From Paenibacillus monticola (lineage in GTDB: Bacteria; Bacillota; Bacilli; Paenibacillales; Paenibacillaceae), in assembly GCF_009664975.1 (NCBI RefSeq), contig NZ_WJXB01000011.1:1-64000 (forward strand): a stretch of 64,000 nucleotides of DNA, given 5' to 3'. This document shows positions 52,108-60,770 of the stretch, in pieces. The position numbers were made by a program, and so were the translations under genes. Positions within the stretch are counted from its first letter, which is position 1. Each line of letters starts with the position of its first letter. A model generated the notes under the pieces. That model saw nothing but the letters and a program-made list of their open reading frames with translations, was not told the origin of the DNA and ran no database searches.

Positions 52108-52147
52108 AAAAGGGATAAGCAGCTCAAACTCACTGCTTATCCCTTTT
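52108..52147. terminator. Bidirectional terminator downstream of the exonuclease gene
   Basis: 15-bp stem AAAAGGGATAAGCAG/CTGCTTATCCCTTTT with loop CTCAAACTCA. It is the original site of which 50643-50678 is a diverged duplicate. Confidence 0.85.
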
Positions 52148-52171
52148 CATATAGCTTATCCAATCAGAGGA

Positions 52172-53098
52172 TTAACCCAGATCCCCCAGCTCGATCTGCA
52201 CAATGCCCCGTTCGTCCTTTACTCCGGCAATCAGATGCATCAGGCTACCGAATTCCAGCTCCTCGAACTTACGTGCCGCCGTCTCCCGCTGCAATTCCCA
52301 CAGACATTCAGCCAGTGTACAGGCAATGGGCACATCGCAGCGGATCTGTGCCAGATCCCGCGACAAATGCAACATCTCAAGGTCGGCTTCGATCTTGGCC
52401 CGCACACCCTTGGGCAGCAGATGCAGGTTCTCGATCACCCCTTCAACTGTCCTGTATTCAGTCAGCAGCTTCAGTGCAGTTTTCTCTCCAATCCCCTTTA
52501 CGCCAGGATAATTGTCGCTTGTATCGCCCATGAAACCCTTCAGGTCGATGACCTGCAGAGGGGTTAGCCCTTTGTCCTCCAGCAGCTCGGCAAGGTCATA
52601 CACTTTATAGTTCGAACGGCCTTTTTTCATAATAACTACCTTCACGCTATCATTCACCAGCTGCAGCATATCATGGTCTCCGGTCAGAACATAGACCTCA
52701 GACTCCTCACTAAAATAAGAAGCTAATGTACCAATGCAATCGTCTGCTTCAAAACCCACGAGACCAATATTCGGCACACCAAGCTCTGCTACAACTTCCT
52801 TGACCAGTTCAAATTGTGGAATCAACTCTAGAGGTGCCTCGATCCGGTTTGATTTATAGCCTGAATATTTCTCCGTCCGGAACGTCCCCTTACCCATATC
52901 CCAGCAGCATACGACATGCGAAGGCTCAAAGGTGCTGACCGCATCGAAAAAATACTGTAAAAAACCGTATACCGCATTCGTCGGTAATCCTGCCTTCGTC
53001 TTGCGAATATATCCTCCATAAGAGGTCGCATAAAAAGCCCGGAACAGCAGCGCCATTCCATCTACCAGCATTACCCGGCCCGTTGTTTCTGCGCTCAT
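52172..53098 (-). CDS. 5'-3' exonuclease (PolA N-terminal-like, FEN family)
   Basis: A stand-alone FEN-type nuclease of 308 aa, as in B. subtilis YpcP. Motifs are VMLVDGMALLFRAFYAT, WDMGKGTFRTEKYSGYKSNR, metal-binding GFEADDCIGTLA and LTGDHDMLQLV, and the helix-hairpin-helix GDTSDNYPGVKGIGEKTALKLL. It processes RNA primers or flaps. AAAGGAGAGG precedes the ATG. Its last five residues LGDLG and the following terminator are duplicated 1.5 kb away. Confidence 0.9.
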   Translation of the reverse strand: MSAETTGRVMLVDGMALLFRAFYATSYGGYIRKTKAGLPTNAVYGFLQYFFDAVSTFEPSHVVCCWDMGKGTFRTEKYSGYKSNRIEAPLELIPQFELVKEVVAELGVPNIGLVGFEADDCIGTLASYFSEESEVYVLTGDHDMLQLVNDSVKVVIMKKGRSNYKVYDLAELLEDKGLTPLQVIDLKGFMGDTSDNYPGVKGIGEKTALKLLTEYRTVEGVIENLHLLPKGVRAKIEADLEMLHLSRDLAQIRCDVPIACTLAECLWELQRETAARKFEELEFGSLMHLIAGVKDERGIVQIELGDLG

Positions 53099-53128
53099 GT
53101 GTAACCTCTCCTTTTATAATCTTGTCAG

Positions 53129-53494
53129 TCAGGTGTTAGTCCAGGCGTCCGCATATTGTTCTTCCTTGAATCCAACTGTAACCTTGCTTCCATCGCTGAC
53201 GATAGGACGTTTGATCAACATCCCGTTAGCCGCCAGCAGCTCCAGTTGCTCTTGCTCACTAAGCTGGGGCAGCTTATCCTTCAGCCCTTGTGCTTTATAA
53301 ACCTCACCGCTTGTATTAAAAAACTTCTTCAGTTCCAGGCCGCTGTTCGCCACCAGCTCACGCAGTTCCTCCACCGTCGGCGGCTGCTCTGCGATATGCT
53401 GAAGCTCCAGTTCATGCCCTTGGCCTTGCAACCATTTCACCGCACTGCGGCAGGTGCTGCATTTGGGGTATTGATATACTTTTAATTGACTCAT
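53129..53494 (-). CDS. ArsC/Spx-family thioredoxin-like protein (YusI-like)
   Basis: A 121-aa protein of the ArsC/Spx family: KVYQYPKCSTCRSAVKWL with a CSTC redox pair near residues 11-14, ELELQHIAEQPPTVEEL and IKRPIVSDGSKVTVGF (RP motif). It is closer to the YusI/MgsR-like arsenate-reductase-family branch than to true Spx, which lacks this spacing to the C-terminus. GAGGGAG precedes the ATG at 53494; the longer frame upstream runs through repeat copy 3 and is not coding. It sits 30 nt before the exonuclease gene and may share its transcript. Confidence 0.85.
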   Translation of the reverse strand: MSQLKVYQYPKCSTCRSAVKWLQGQGHELELQHIAEQPPTVEELRELVANSGLELKKFFNTSGEVYKAQGLKDKLPQLSEQEQLELLAANGMLIKRPIVSDGSKVTVGFKEEQYADAWTNT

Positions 53495-53526
53495 GGTGTG
53501 CTCCCTCATATCCGGCTGATTATTTC

Positions 53527-53662
53527 GTAACTGCGGGGAATGTTTGGACTTCCGGCCGCTGTTGTCCCCAGATGTTCTTAATTTTATCGCCTTCTGCGGA
53601 TAACATCCGGGGACAAAGGCGGTCGCTGTCGCTCCTACAGTTCCAAACTTCCCCTCCGTTAC
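53527..53662 (+). repeat. Structured interspersed repeat, copy 3 (plus orientation)
   Basis: 136 bp from GTAACTGCGGGGAATGTTTG to CTTCCCCTCCGTTAC. The hairpin arms read TTGTCCCCAGATGTT and AACATCCGGGGACAA, differing from copy 1 by paired substitutions. The small GCTTTCC hairpin is absent. Confidence 0.85.
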
Positions 53663-53675
53663 TTCATCGCCGGAT

Positions 53676-54668
53676 TTATAAATCACAATTCGCAGCTGCA
53701 GCTTGCTGCAACTGCGCCTCCAATGCCGCCATGTCGGGCGGCATTGGGGCTTCGAAGGTCATTTCCTGCAGCAGTATCGGATGCCGGAAGGTCAACCGTA
53801 CGGCATGCAGCGCCTGGCGCGTCATCGCAACGTCGAGCGCTGCCACCGCCTCGAGCTGCTCAGCCTGGGCAGCGGTGAGTTCCGGTATGCCATATAGCTC
53901 GTGACGGTACATACCGTCACCGATTAAGGGGCAGCCGATAGAGGTCATATGCACCCGAATCTGGTGGGTGCGCCCGCTCTCCAGCTTCAGCTCGACGCTT
54001 GTGCCGCTGGGGTAAACCGCCTTGACCTCGTACCGGGTCAAGGAAGGATAACCATCCGGCGTCACTATGCGACGGTGCGGCTCCTCCGGATCACGGTCGA
54101 TCGGACCGTCGATATCACCGTACGGCTCCTCTGGAGTGCCATGCACAAACGCGGCGTAGCGTTTGTCTACCGTTCCAGCAATCATCTGCTCGGAAATATG
54201 CTGATGACTGTAAGGATTCTTCGCGATCACGAGCACACCGGAGGTTTCCTGATCGAGTCGGTGGACCGGACGGAAGCGGAAGCGCTCGTTCTTTTGCGCC
54301 CAATAATAGACGATTCCATTCGCTAGTGTATCCGTATAATGTCCATGCGTCGGATGTACAATAATGCCTGCTGCCTTGTTGACAATAAGCAGGTGTTCAT
54401 CCTCGTAAAGAATATCAAAGGGAATCGGCTGCGGCAAGATATCCTCAGACGTCTCCGTCGCCATACGAATCTGTACAGTATCTCCTGCCTGCACACGAAC
54501 GCTAATGTAGACGCGTTCTCCGTTCAGCGTGATGCCCTGCTCTGTCAGCTTGATGCGGGAGAGCAGCTTGCGCGATACATCCATCCGCTTCTGCAGGATG
54601 GTCTTGAGCAGCATACCGTCCTCAGCGGGCGGTATTATATAGGTAATGGGTGAATAATAGCTAGTCAT
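53676..54668 (-). CDS. RluA-family pseudouridine synthase
   Basis: Isomerises uridine to pseudouridine in rRNA or tRNA. The 330-aa protein has an N-terminal S4-like part (VSRKLLSRIKLTEQGITLNGERV, in parts), then the catalytic domain with the Asp in RPVHRLDQETSGVLVIAKN and the GRTHQIRVHMTSIGCPLIGD motif. The ATG at 54668 follows the adenosyltransferase stop by one base, so expression is coupled. The target site cannot be told from sequence; RluD-like enzymes are closest. Confidence 0.9.
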   Translation of the reverse strand: MTSYYSPITYIIPPAEDGMLLKTILQKRMDVSRKLLSRIKLTEQGITLNGERVYISVRVQAGDTVQIRMATETSEDILPQPIPFDILYEDEHLLIVNKAAGIIVHPTHGHYTDTLANGIVYYWAQKNERFRFRPVHRLDQETSGVLVIAKNPYSHQHISEQMIAGTVDKRYAAFVHGTPEEPYGDIDGPIDRDPEEPHRRIVTPDGYPSLTRYEVKAVYPSGTSVELKLESGRTHQIRVHMTSIGCPLIGDGMYRHELYGIPELTAAQAEQLEAVAALDVAMTRQALHAVRLTFRHPILLQEMTFEAPMPPDMAALEAQLQQAAAANCDL

Positions 54669-54669
54669 G

Positions 54670-55233
54670 TTAGTTACGGAACACCTTTTTACTGCGGACA
54701 TATTCTACATCAGCAATTCCTGACCGTGTATTTGCCGTCCGCGCCAATGCAAAGAAGTAGTCTGACAGCCGGTTCAGATAAATAACCGCTTGCGGGTTTA
54801 TATCTGCACTTCGTCCTAGTGTAACCGCCCGCCGTTCGGCCCGTCGGCAGACGGTACGGCAGACGTGTACTACTGACGAGAGCTCGCTGCCTCCTGGCAG
54901 AATAAAGCGTTCCAGCTGCGGATTCTCTGCTTGCAGGGTATCAATCCAGCCTTCCAGCCGCTCCGCCATCTCGCTTTTCACCTTATACTTCCCCTCGCTG
55001 AGCTTCACAAAAGCCAGATCGGAACCACAATCGAACAGCTCGTGTTGAATCTCCAGCAGTTGCTCGCGCACATCCGCGAATTTCTCATCTACCATCAGAC
55101 TGCGGGCCTGCCCTACAAAACAGTTCAGTTCATCTATAGTTCCATAGGCTTCCACGCGGACATCATCCTTGCCCACGCGGCCGCCGATAACTGAAGTTTC
55201 TCCTTGATCTCCCGTACGTGTATAGATCGCCAT
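54670..55233 (-). CDS. ATP:cob(I)alamin adenosyltransferase, PduO type
   Basis: Makes adenosylcobalamin from cob(I)alamin and ATP. The 187-aa protein has the P-loop-like IYTRTGDQGETSVIGG at the N-terminus, GTIDELNCFVGQAR, FILPGGSELSSVVHVCRTVCRRAERR and IYLNRLSDYFFALAR, matching PduO/YvqK. The ATG at 55233 has GGAGG 8 nt upstream. It is physically separate from the cobalamin operon, so it could also serve B12 salvage. Confidence 0.92.
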   Translation of the reverse strand: MAIYTRTGDQGETSVIGGRVGKDDVRVEAYGTIDELNCFVGQARSLMVDEKFADVREQLLEIQHELFDCGSDLAFVKLSEGKYKVKSEMAERLEGWIDTLQAENPQLERFILPGGSELSSVVHVCRTVCRRAERRAVTLGRSADINPQAVIYLNRLSDYFFALARTANTRSGIADVEYVRSKKVFRN

Positions 55234-55247
55234 CAATTGTTCCTCCT

Positions 55248-55805
55248 TTATTCCATCATCGCCTTAATCGCAGCAATGCTCTTATCCACACTATCAGCAG
55301 AAACAGCGAGCGTCACGAACACATCGTCGGGTGCAAATCCAGCATCCTGTAACATTTTCAGCTTCGACAAGGGAATCGCATATAAGTGTTTCTCCTGAAC
55401 AAGCTCATCTTCCTCACCCCGCATCACTCCACCTTCGAACACACCTTCCGGATAATCCTCAGACTTGAAATAGTCATCCAGCGGCAGATTGGCACCATTC
55501 TTACCGTAATTCTCCACATCCGCTTTAGACAAAATGACAAGGTCATTCATCCCAGCCGCATATTCAACCATCAGCTTTTGGATATTATAGATAGGCGACG
55601 AATTGAACTCCACCTTCGTCTCTTCACCCAGCTTATCCTGCAGCTTGTCTTTTACAGTCTCTTGAAATTTGCTGTCCGGAGTCAACCCATTAGGCATCAT
55701 GAAGATTGTCACCGAATTCTTGCTGTCGTCCCCACCACAACCTGAAATTAAGGTCATCATTACCAGCAGCGCCACGACAATACTACCTTTCCACTTTCCT
55801 CTCAA
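55248..55805 (-). CDS. Putative lipoprotein of unknown function
   Basis: A 185-aa protein with a lipoprotein signal peptide (basic start, IVVALLVMMTLISGC lipobox near residue 23), then a soluble alpha/beta domain without a family I recognise. TTG at 55805 is taken as start because CGAGGAGG lies 7 nt upstream; an in-frame ATG 21 nt earlier has no ribosome site. It is upstream of the adenosyltransferase by 14 nt, so they are probably co-transcribed. Confidence 0.8.
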   Translation of the reverse strand: MRGKWKGSIVVALLVMMTLISGCGGDDSKNSVTIFMMPNGLTPDSKFQETVKDKLQDKLGEETKVEFNSSPIYNIQKLMVEYAAGMNDLVILSKADVENYGKNGANLPLDDYFKSEDYPEGVFEGGVMRGEEDELVQEKHLYAIPLSKLKMLQDAGFAPDDVFVTLAVSADSVDKSIAAIKAMME

Positions 55806-55911
55806 CGTACTTCCTCCTCGGTGCATGAAATCGCATAATAATAGTTTAAGCTTTCTAGTGTAAATAAGGCAAATTTAGTGTGAGTCTAATATGTTCCAGT
55901 TGCATAAAAAA

Positions 55912-55951
55912 AGGTATTCCTTTGCCCCAAAGAGGGACAAACGGAATACCT
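55912..55951 (-). terminator. Terminator downstream of the surface nucleotidase gene
   Basis: AGGTATTCC pairs with GGAATACCT around an inner stem, followed by T7 on the minus strand, 20 nt past the stop. Confidence 0.8.
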
Positions 55952-55970
55952 AATTAGTTTTACTAGAAGA

Positions 55971-58900
55971 TTAAGACGCTTGCTGCTGCAGCATGCGGTA
56001 GATAATTACTGCCGCTTGCGCACGATTAGCTATGCCCTTCGGCAGGAATTTCTCAGAACCTACACCATTGATAATTCCCAAATGGGTCAGCTGTGCGATA
56101 GATTCCTGGGCGTAAGAAGCAATTTGTGACTTGTCCGCAAATGGTTTGAGTGCAGCATTGTTGTCAATTGGCTGCAGCTGTTCTCTCAAGGCGTTGGCGA
56201 CCATAATTGCCATTTCTTCACGGGTAATTTCACGACCCGGTTCAAATTTCCCGTTCCCGGAACCTTTTACAAGACCGGCATTCACTGCCATGGTGATAGT
56301 GTCCGTGTACCAGACACCTTGTTTGACGTCTGTGAATGTAGTGCCCGTTCCAGAATCACTCAGATTCAAGGCACGAACCAGCATAGTAACGAATTCCGCA
56401 CGGGATACGTTTTTGACGGGTGCGAAGGTATTTCCATTTAGACCTTTTATGATCCCTTTTGCCGCCAAGAAATCAATGGCTTCCTGAGCCCAGGCCACTT
56501 TACCCAGATCCTTAAATCCGGACACCGGAGCTGCTGAAGGGGTTGGGGTTGGGACAGGGGTAGCAGATGCTGTTACCGCAGGCGTTGCGCTAGGTGTTGC
56601 CGTCGGACTAGGTTTTGGTGTTGCTGTCGGGAATGATCCCGAAGGCGAACTCGTTGCCGGAGTCGGATTGTTATCAATTCGCCCTTCAATGGCGGCTGTG
56701 ATGGCTCCACCCTTGAATGTCTTAACGATGTAATCATAGAACACATCCAGATCAATAGGTCCCGCTAAAGATGCACTGGCTTGGGTCAGAATGGTGTAAT
56801 TATCCCCACCTGCTGCCATGAAATTGTTGACCACAGCTGTATAGTTTTGGGTCGGATTAATTGGTGTTCCGTTAGCCGTCGTGAGGCTGGAGATACGATC
56901 TGCTACCGGCAGATTCATGTTGGCCGTGTATTTCAGACCGGAAATCTGCAAAGTTTTGATGTCATAAGTTCCGTCGGATTTCAGATACCATTGCTGCTGA
57001 AGCAAGGTTTTGATCTGCGCTCCAGTCAACGTCAACTTCACAAGCGTATTGCCAAACGGCTGGATTTTGGCCAGATCGCCGAAGGTGACATTCCCTTTCG
57101 GAAGATCGGCGCGAATGCCGCCCGGATTCATGAAGGAGAAGTCCGCAGCACCTTTACCGTCGCCGAAATCTGCACCGCGCATAGCATCCGCGATCAGATT
57201 GCCCAGGGCAGCCTCTTTAATGTATACATCTGTCCGGGTAACGGTTCCGTCAGTTGTACCTACAGGCTTAGTCAGTTCCGGATGCTTATTCAAGTAGTAG
57301 TTAACAAGAGCAGCCGATTCTGCATCCGGTGTAACTCCATCTTGTACAGTGTTGGTCACCACGGCAGATTTGCTCAATACATCGCCCGTTGTATGACTAA
57401 TCACCAGCTTGATATCCTCAAATGCCATTCCATAGGAGTAGGCTTGGACAATCAGCTTGCCGTTTACAAGGCCGTTAGCCAGGGCATGGTTGTCACCGGC
57501 AACAATAACATCAACCGGGGAGTTCGCGGGAAGCGCCTTAGCCAGATCGGCTGCTTCGCCGGTGGTCACATCAGCTTTAGTCGTTGCCGGATCATGTGCG
57601 AGTACTACGATTGCTTCTACACCTTTACCCTGAAGCTCTAAGGCATACTTCTCAACAGCCTGAACTTCTTCTTCAGGAGTCAGGAAACGGACACCCGCTG
57701 TACCTGCTGGGGAAACCTTGCTCGGTGTGGCTTTGGTGACAAGACCAATAAATCCGATCTTTACGCCGCCTATTTCTTTGATGACATAAGGGTTGATAAT
57801 CGGCTTGTTCGTAGCGCTGTCTTTGTCTACAGCATTAGCGTTGATGTAATCAAAATCTGCACCCTTATGGATTATATTTTGATTCTTTGGATCAACTCCA
57901 CCATATAGCTGTGTCTTCAGCGCATCCACGCCTTGGTCAAACTCATGGTTGCCCAAGGAACCAATGTCAAATTTCATCAGGTTCATCCATTCATGCGTCG
58001 GTTCATCGCGCTCAAGTGACGATACAGGAGCTGATGCACCCACAGAATCACCGTTATGGAACAGCAGTGAATTGGTATATTTTGCACGGGCGTCTTTCAG
58101 GTAAGTCGCGAGAATAGGAACCGTACCTACATTCTTGTTATTTAAGATAGAGACCGTATCCAGCTGGCCATGGAGATCATTGATACCGAGGAGATGCACC
58201 TCGACGTCTTGGGTAGGAGCAGCTTCTTGCGGACGGAGATTCATTTTGTAGATTCCGAAGCCCAGATTATTGAATTCACCGGTATCAGTAATATTCGTGG
58301 GCAGAACCTTTGCTGCCTCAGGTGATGATGTGAATGTTACATTCACATTCCCCTTAATAGGAGCGAGGGACCAGTTGCCATCAGCGGTCGGATCGATCGT
58401 TCCAGCTTCGCTAATGTAGTCCATCAGAACCTGACGGTTTTCTTCCAGGGAATCAATCACCATCTCGGAGCCTTTAACACCCGGGAAGTTGCCGCCGCCG
58501 CTGGCGCGGTAGTTATTCGTAACAACGATGAAATCCTGGTTCAAATCCAGAGGCTGATCATTGTACGTCACATCCGTAACACGGCTTGCTGAAGCGTCGT
58601 TAATCGTGCCGTCAGGCTTGTACTTCGCATTTTTCGTCACATCGATTTTATACTGGATGCCGTCGATCACATCGAAGTTATACACGGCAAATGCTGGGTT
58701 CAGCAGGGCTTGCGGAGTCGAGATGGCCGGCTTGATACGATTAAAAGCGCCTGCGCTCATTTCCAGCCATTCTTTTACGACAGAACCTTTAATCTTGATG
58801 GCTTTCAGCGTATTGTCATACAGATACAAGTCACTGGCGCTACGAATTGTCAGATCCCCAACAGCAATATTTGTATACTCGGAAGGGCCGTTGCGACCTG

Positions 58901-60317
58901 CCTTGAAGGGGGCGCCCACGCTGAGAATGGCCAAATCCTTGTATTCCGGAAGATTGGCATCAATGTAATTCTGCACGTACCGCTTCTGGGCATACGTAAC
59001 AATCTGGACAGTCGGATCATCCTGGACCATAGCGAAATAGCTGTTCATCGGAGCCGTTGTTTCCCCCAGCTTCTGGCCGGTGTAGGCAATGGTAGCTTCA
59101 TGATCCGCTGCGACAGCAGCATCTACAGCCGGATCAGGAGCAACGGTGGAAGTGTTGAGTTTGTTCTCTGTCTTATAAATGGAGCGGGTTGATGCTATTG
59201 ATGTTTCCTTCTGCACACTCCATACTCCATTTACCTGTGTAAGAACAAGGTCAATCAGTCCCAAATTGGCACCGCCGAAACCAGCTTGTACAGCTGGAAC
59301 CCCATTAATATGACCTTTCACATTATCGATAACTGCTTTATCGTTTGCATAAGGCAGCTTTGTTCCCGGATCGATAAAGGAAGCATCCAGAGTAGCGTTA
59401 TTCCCAGTTGGGAACACCTTATGCGTGTGCGAGAACGTAATAGCATCAATCCCCTCAACCTTACTTAGGGCATTAATATCATTCTCGGAGCCATCTCCTT
59501 TAACTGCGTTTATATCAAAACCAGTGTGCGCCATAGCTACTATAACCTGCGCACCAGCAGCTTTCATGAGGGGAACGAATTTCTCAGCGGTTTCAGCGAT
59601 ATCTTTGGTCATGACCTGACCTTCCAGATTCACTTTATCCCACTCCATGATCTGGGGGGTTACGAGACCCAGCAGACCGACTTTAATAGTCTGTATTTGA
59701 CCATTGCTGTCTGTTACCTGCTTATCGAGAATGACATAAGGGGTAAAAGCATTGGTCTCACCATCAGCTTTATATATATTTGCATTTACATAAGGAAAAT
59801 TCGCATCAGTAGCTTCTTCATTACCTGCGCTTCCTTTTACTGTCCGCTTTAAAAATTCCAGCCCATAGTTAAATTCATGATTTCCAAAAGTCGCCGCATC
59901 GTAGCCCATAACATTCAAGGCTGCAATCATCGGATGAACTTTGGTTGACGAATTCTCCAGATCGGATTTGTTCGCCATGTAGGTACCCAGTGGAGTACCT
60001 TGAATCAGGTCCCCGTTGTCGAGCAAAAGATTATTTGGTTCTTCGGTTCGGGCATCTTTCACCAATGTTGCCGTCCGGTCAAGTCCAACAGTCACCGATG
60101 CTGCATTCTTGAAGTAATCCCAACCGTAGACGTTCGTGTGTACATCCGTCGTGCTCATTAATCGCAGATCTACCTTGGCTGGAGCAACTGCTTCAGCAGA
60201 CGCCTTATCTGTACTCCAAAATGTACCCAGAGCGACTCCACTCAACACCTGCACTGAGAGTACTGCAGTAGCCAGCACGGAAGCGATCGGCTTGTTCCAT
60301 CGTGTCTTAAATCTCAT
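55971..60317 (-). CDS. Two-domain surface nucleotidase/cyclic phosphodiesterase with SLH anchor (YfkN-like)
   Basis: A 1448-aa exported enzyme. A signal peptide (residues 1-42) is followed by a CpdB-like 2',3'-cyclic phosphodiesterase domain (about 45-640: STTDVHTNVYGWDYF, DNGDLIQGTPLG, GNHEFNYG, MAHTGFDI, FSHTHKVF) and a UshA-like 5'-nucleotidase domain (about 690-1200: LLGINDLHGQLD, HNGDSVGA, LGNHEFDQG, VAGDNHALANG). A Pro/Thr/Ala linker and three SLH repeats fill the last ~182 residues. B. subtilis YfkN has the same two catalytic halves but a sortase-type anchor. It scavenges phosphate and nucleosides at the cell surface. The start at 60317 follows GGGAGG, 12 nt away. Confidence 0.92.
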   Translation of the reverse strand: MRFKTRWNKPIASVLATAVLSVQVLSGVALGTFWSTDKASAEAVAPAKVDLRLMSTTDVHTNVYGWDYFKNAASVTVGLDRTATLVKDARTEEPNNLLLDNGDLIQGTPLGTYMANKSDLENSSTKVHPMIAALNVMGYDAATFGNHEFNYGLEFLKRTVKGSAGNEEATDANFPYVNANIYKADGETNAFTPYVILDKQVTDSNGQIQTIKVGLLGLVTPQIMEWDKVNLEGQVMTKDIAETAEKFVPLMKAAGAQVIVAMAHTGFDINAVKGDGSENDINALSKVEGIDAITFSHTHKVFPTGNNATLDASFIDPGTKLPYANDKAVIDNVKGHINGVPAVQAGFGGANLGLIDLVLTQVNGVWSVQKETSIASTRSIYKTENKLNTSTVAPDPAVDAAVAADHEATIAYTGQKLGETTAPMNSYFAMVQDDPTVQIVTYAQKRYVQNYIDANLPEYKDLAILSVGAPFKAGRNGPSEYTNIAVGDLTIRSASDLYLYDNTLKAIKIKGSVVKEWLEMSAGAFNRIKPAISTPQALLNPAFAVYNFDVIDGIQYKIDVTKNAKYKPDGTINDASASRVTDVTYNDQPLDLNQDFIVVTNNYRASGGGNFPGVKGSEMVIDSLEENRQVLMDYISEAGTIDPTADGNWSLAPIKGNVNVTFTSSPEAAKVLPTNITDTGEFNNLGFGIYKMNLRPQEAAPTQDVEVHLLGINDLHGQLDTVSILNNKNVGTVPILATYLKDARAKYTNSLLFHNGDSVGASAPVSSLERDEPTHEWMNLMKFDIGSLGNHEFDQGVDALKTQLYGGVDPKNQNIIHKGADFDYINANAVDKDSATNKPIINPYVIKEIGGVKIGFIGLVTKATPSKVSPAGTAGVRFLTPEEEVQAVEKYALELQGKGVEAIVVLAHDPATTKADVTTGEAADLAKALPANSPVDVIVAGDNHALANGLVNGKLIVQAYSYGMAFEDIKLVISHTTGDVLSKSAVVTNTVQDGVTPDAESAALVNYYLNKHPELTKPVGTTDGTVTRTDVYIKEAALGNLIADAMRGADFGDGKGAADFSFMNPGGIRADLPKGNVTFGDLAKIQPFGNTLVKLTLTGAQIKTLLQQQWYLKSDGTYDIKTLQISGLKYTANMNLPVADRISSLTTANGTPINPTQNYTAVVNNFMAAGGDNYTILTQASASLAGPIDLDVFYDYIVKTFKGGAITAAIEGRIDNNPTPATSSPSGSFPTATPKPSPTATPSATPAVTASATPVPTPTPSAAPVSGFKDLGKVAWAQEAIDFLAAKGIIKGLNGNTFAPVKNVSRAEFVTMLVRALNLSDSGTGTTFTDVKQGVWYTDTITMAVNAGLVKGSGNGKFEPGREITREEMAIMVANALREQLQPIDNNAALKPFADKSQIASYAQESIAQLTHLGIINGVGSEKFLPKGIANRAQAAVIIYRMLQQQAS

Positions 60318-60468
60318 ATAATTATTAGTCCTCCCTATCAAATATATCTACATCCCGCGACAGTATATCATACATAAAATGTAGATTATCACAGCTTACG
60401 TAAAGTATAGACAGGAATTATGTAAAATAGTTTACAGCCACATTATGGATGAATCTTCATAAATGGAA

Positions 60469-60498
60469 GAAGGGGGCCCCCATGGAGAGCCCCCTTAA
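60469..60498 (-). terminator. Possible terminator downstream of the Spo0E-like gene
   Basis: AAGGGGGC pairs with GCCCCCTT about 15 nt past the stop. The T tract is poor, so it is uncertain. Confidence 0.4.
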
Positions 60499-60511
60499 TA
60501 GCATTCAGCAG

Positions 60512-60763
60512 TTACTTCCTGCGTGGACGCCTTCTCATATATTCATTGATCTTTAGATCTAGCAAACTGCTGATTTCAATGACATTATCACAGGTAAAGG
60601 ATTTCTCCTGCACAAAAAGCTGTTCCATTCTGCTGCGGAGTTCGCAAATTTCATCTTCCAGAGAGAGCCTGCGTTCAGAAGCATCACTCTTGGAGGGCCG
60701 TTTCCCGTTTCCCGAGAAACACTCCCCACCATAGAAAGGTAAGTAATAATCGGCAATAAGCAC
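60512..60763 (-). CDS. Spo0E-like aspartyl-phosphate phosphatase
   Basis: An 83-aa protein. The C-terminal half (LEDEICELRSRMEQLFVQEKS ... CDNVIEISSLLDLKINEYMRR) has the two-helix Spo0E pattern, with ISSLLD in place of the usual SQELD. Such proteins dephosphorylate Spo0A~P and delay sporulation. GTG at 60763 is chosen because AGGAGG lies 7 nt upstream; an ATG two codons earlier is only one base from the SD. The SD is provided by the last of four tandem repeats. The ~35-residue N-terminal part is not conserved and includes GGECFSGNGKRPS. Confidence 0.7.
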   Translation of the reverse strand: MLIADYYLPFYGGECFSGNGKRPSKSDASERRLSLEDEICELRSRMEQLFVQEKSFTCDNVIEISSLLDLKINEYMRRRPRRK

Positions 60764-60770
60764 AATCATC

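Noticed and set aside
53495..53686. N-terminal extension of the ArsC/Spx-family protein
   Set aside because: The extension is translated from structured repeat copy 3 and lacks a ribosome site, whereas GAGGGAG lies before the internal ATG at 53494.
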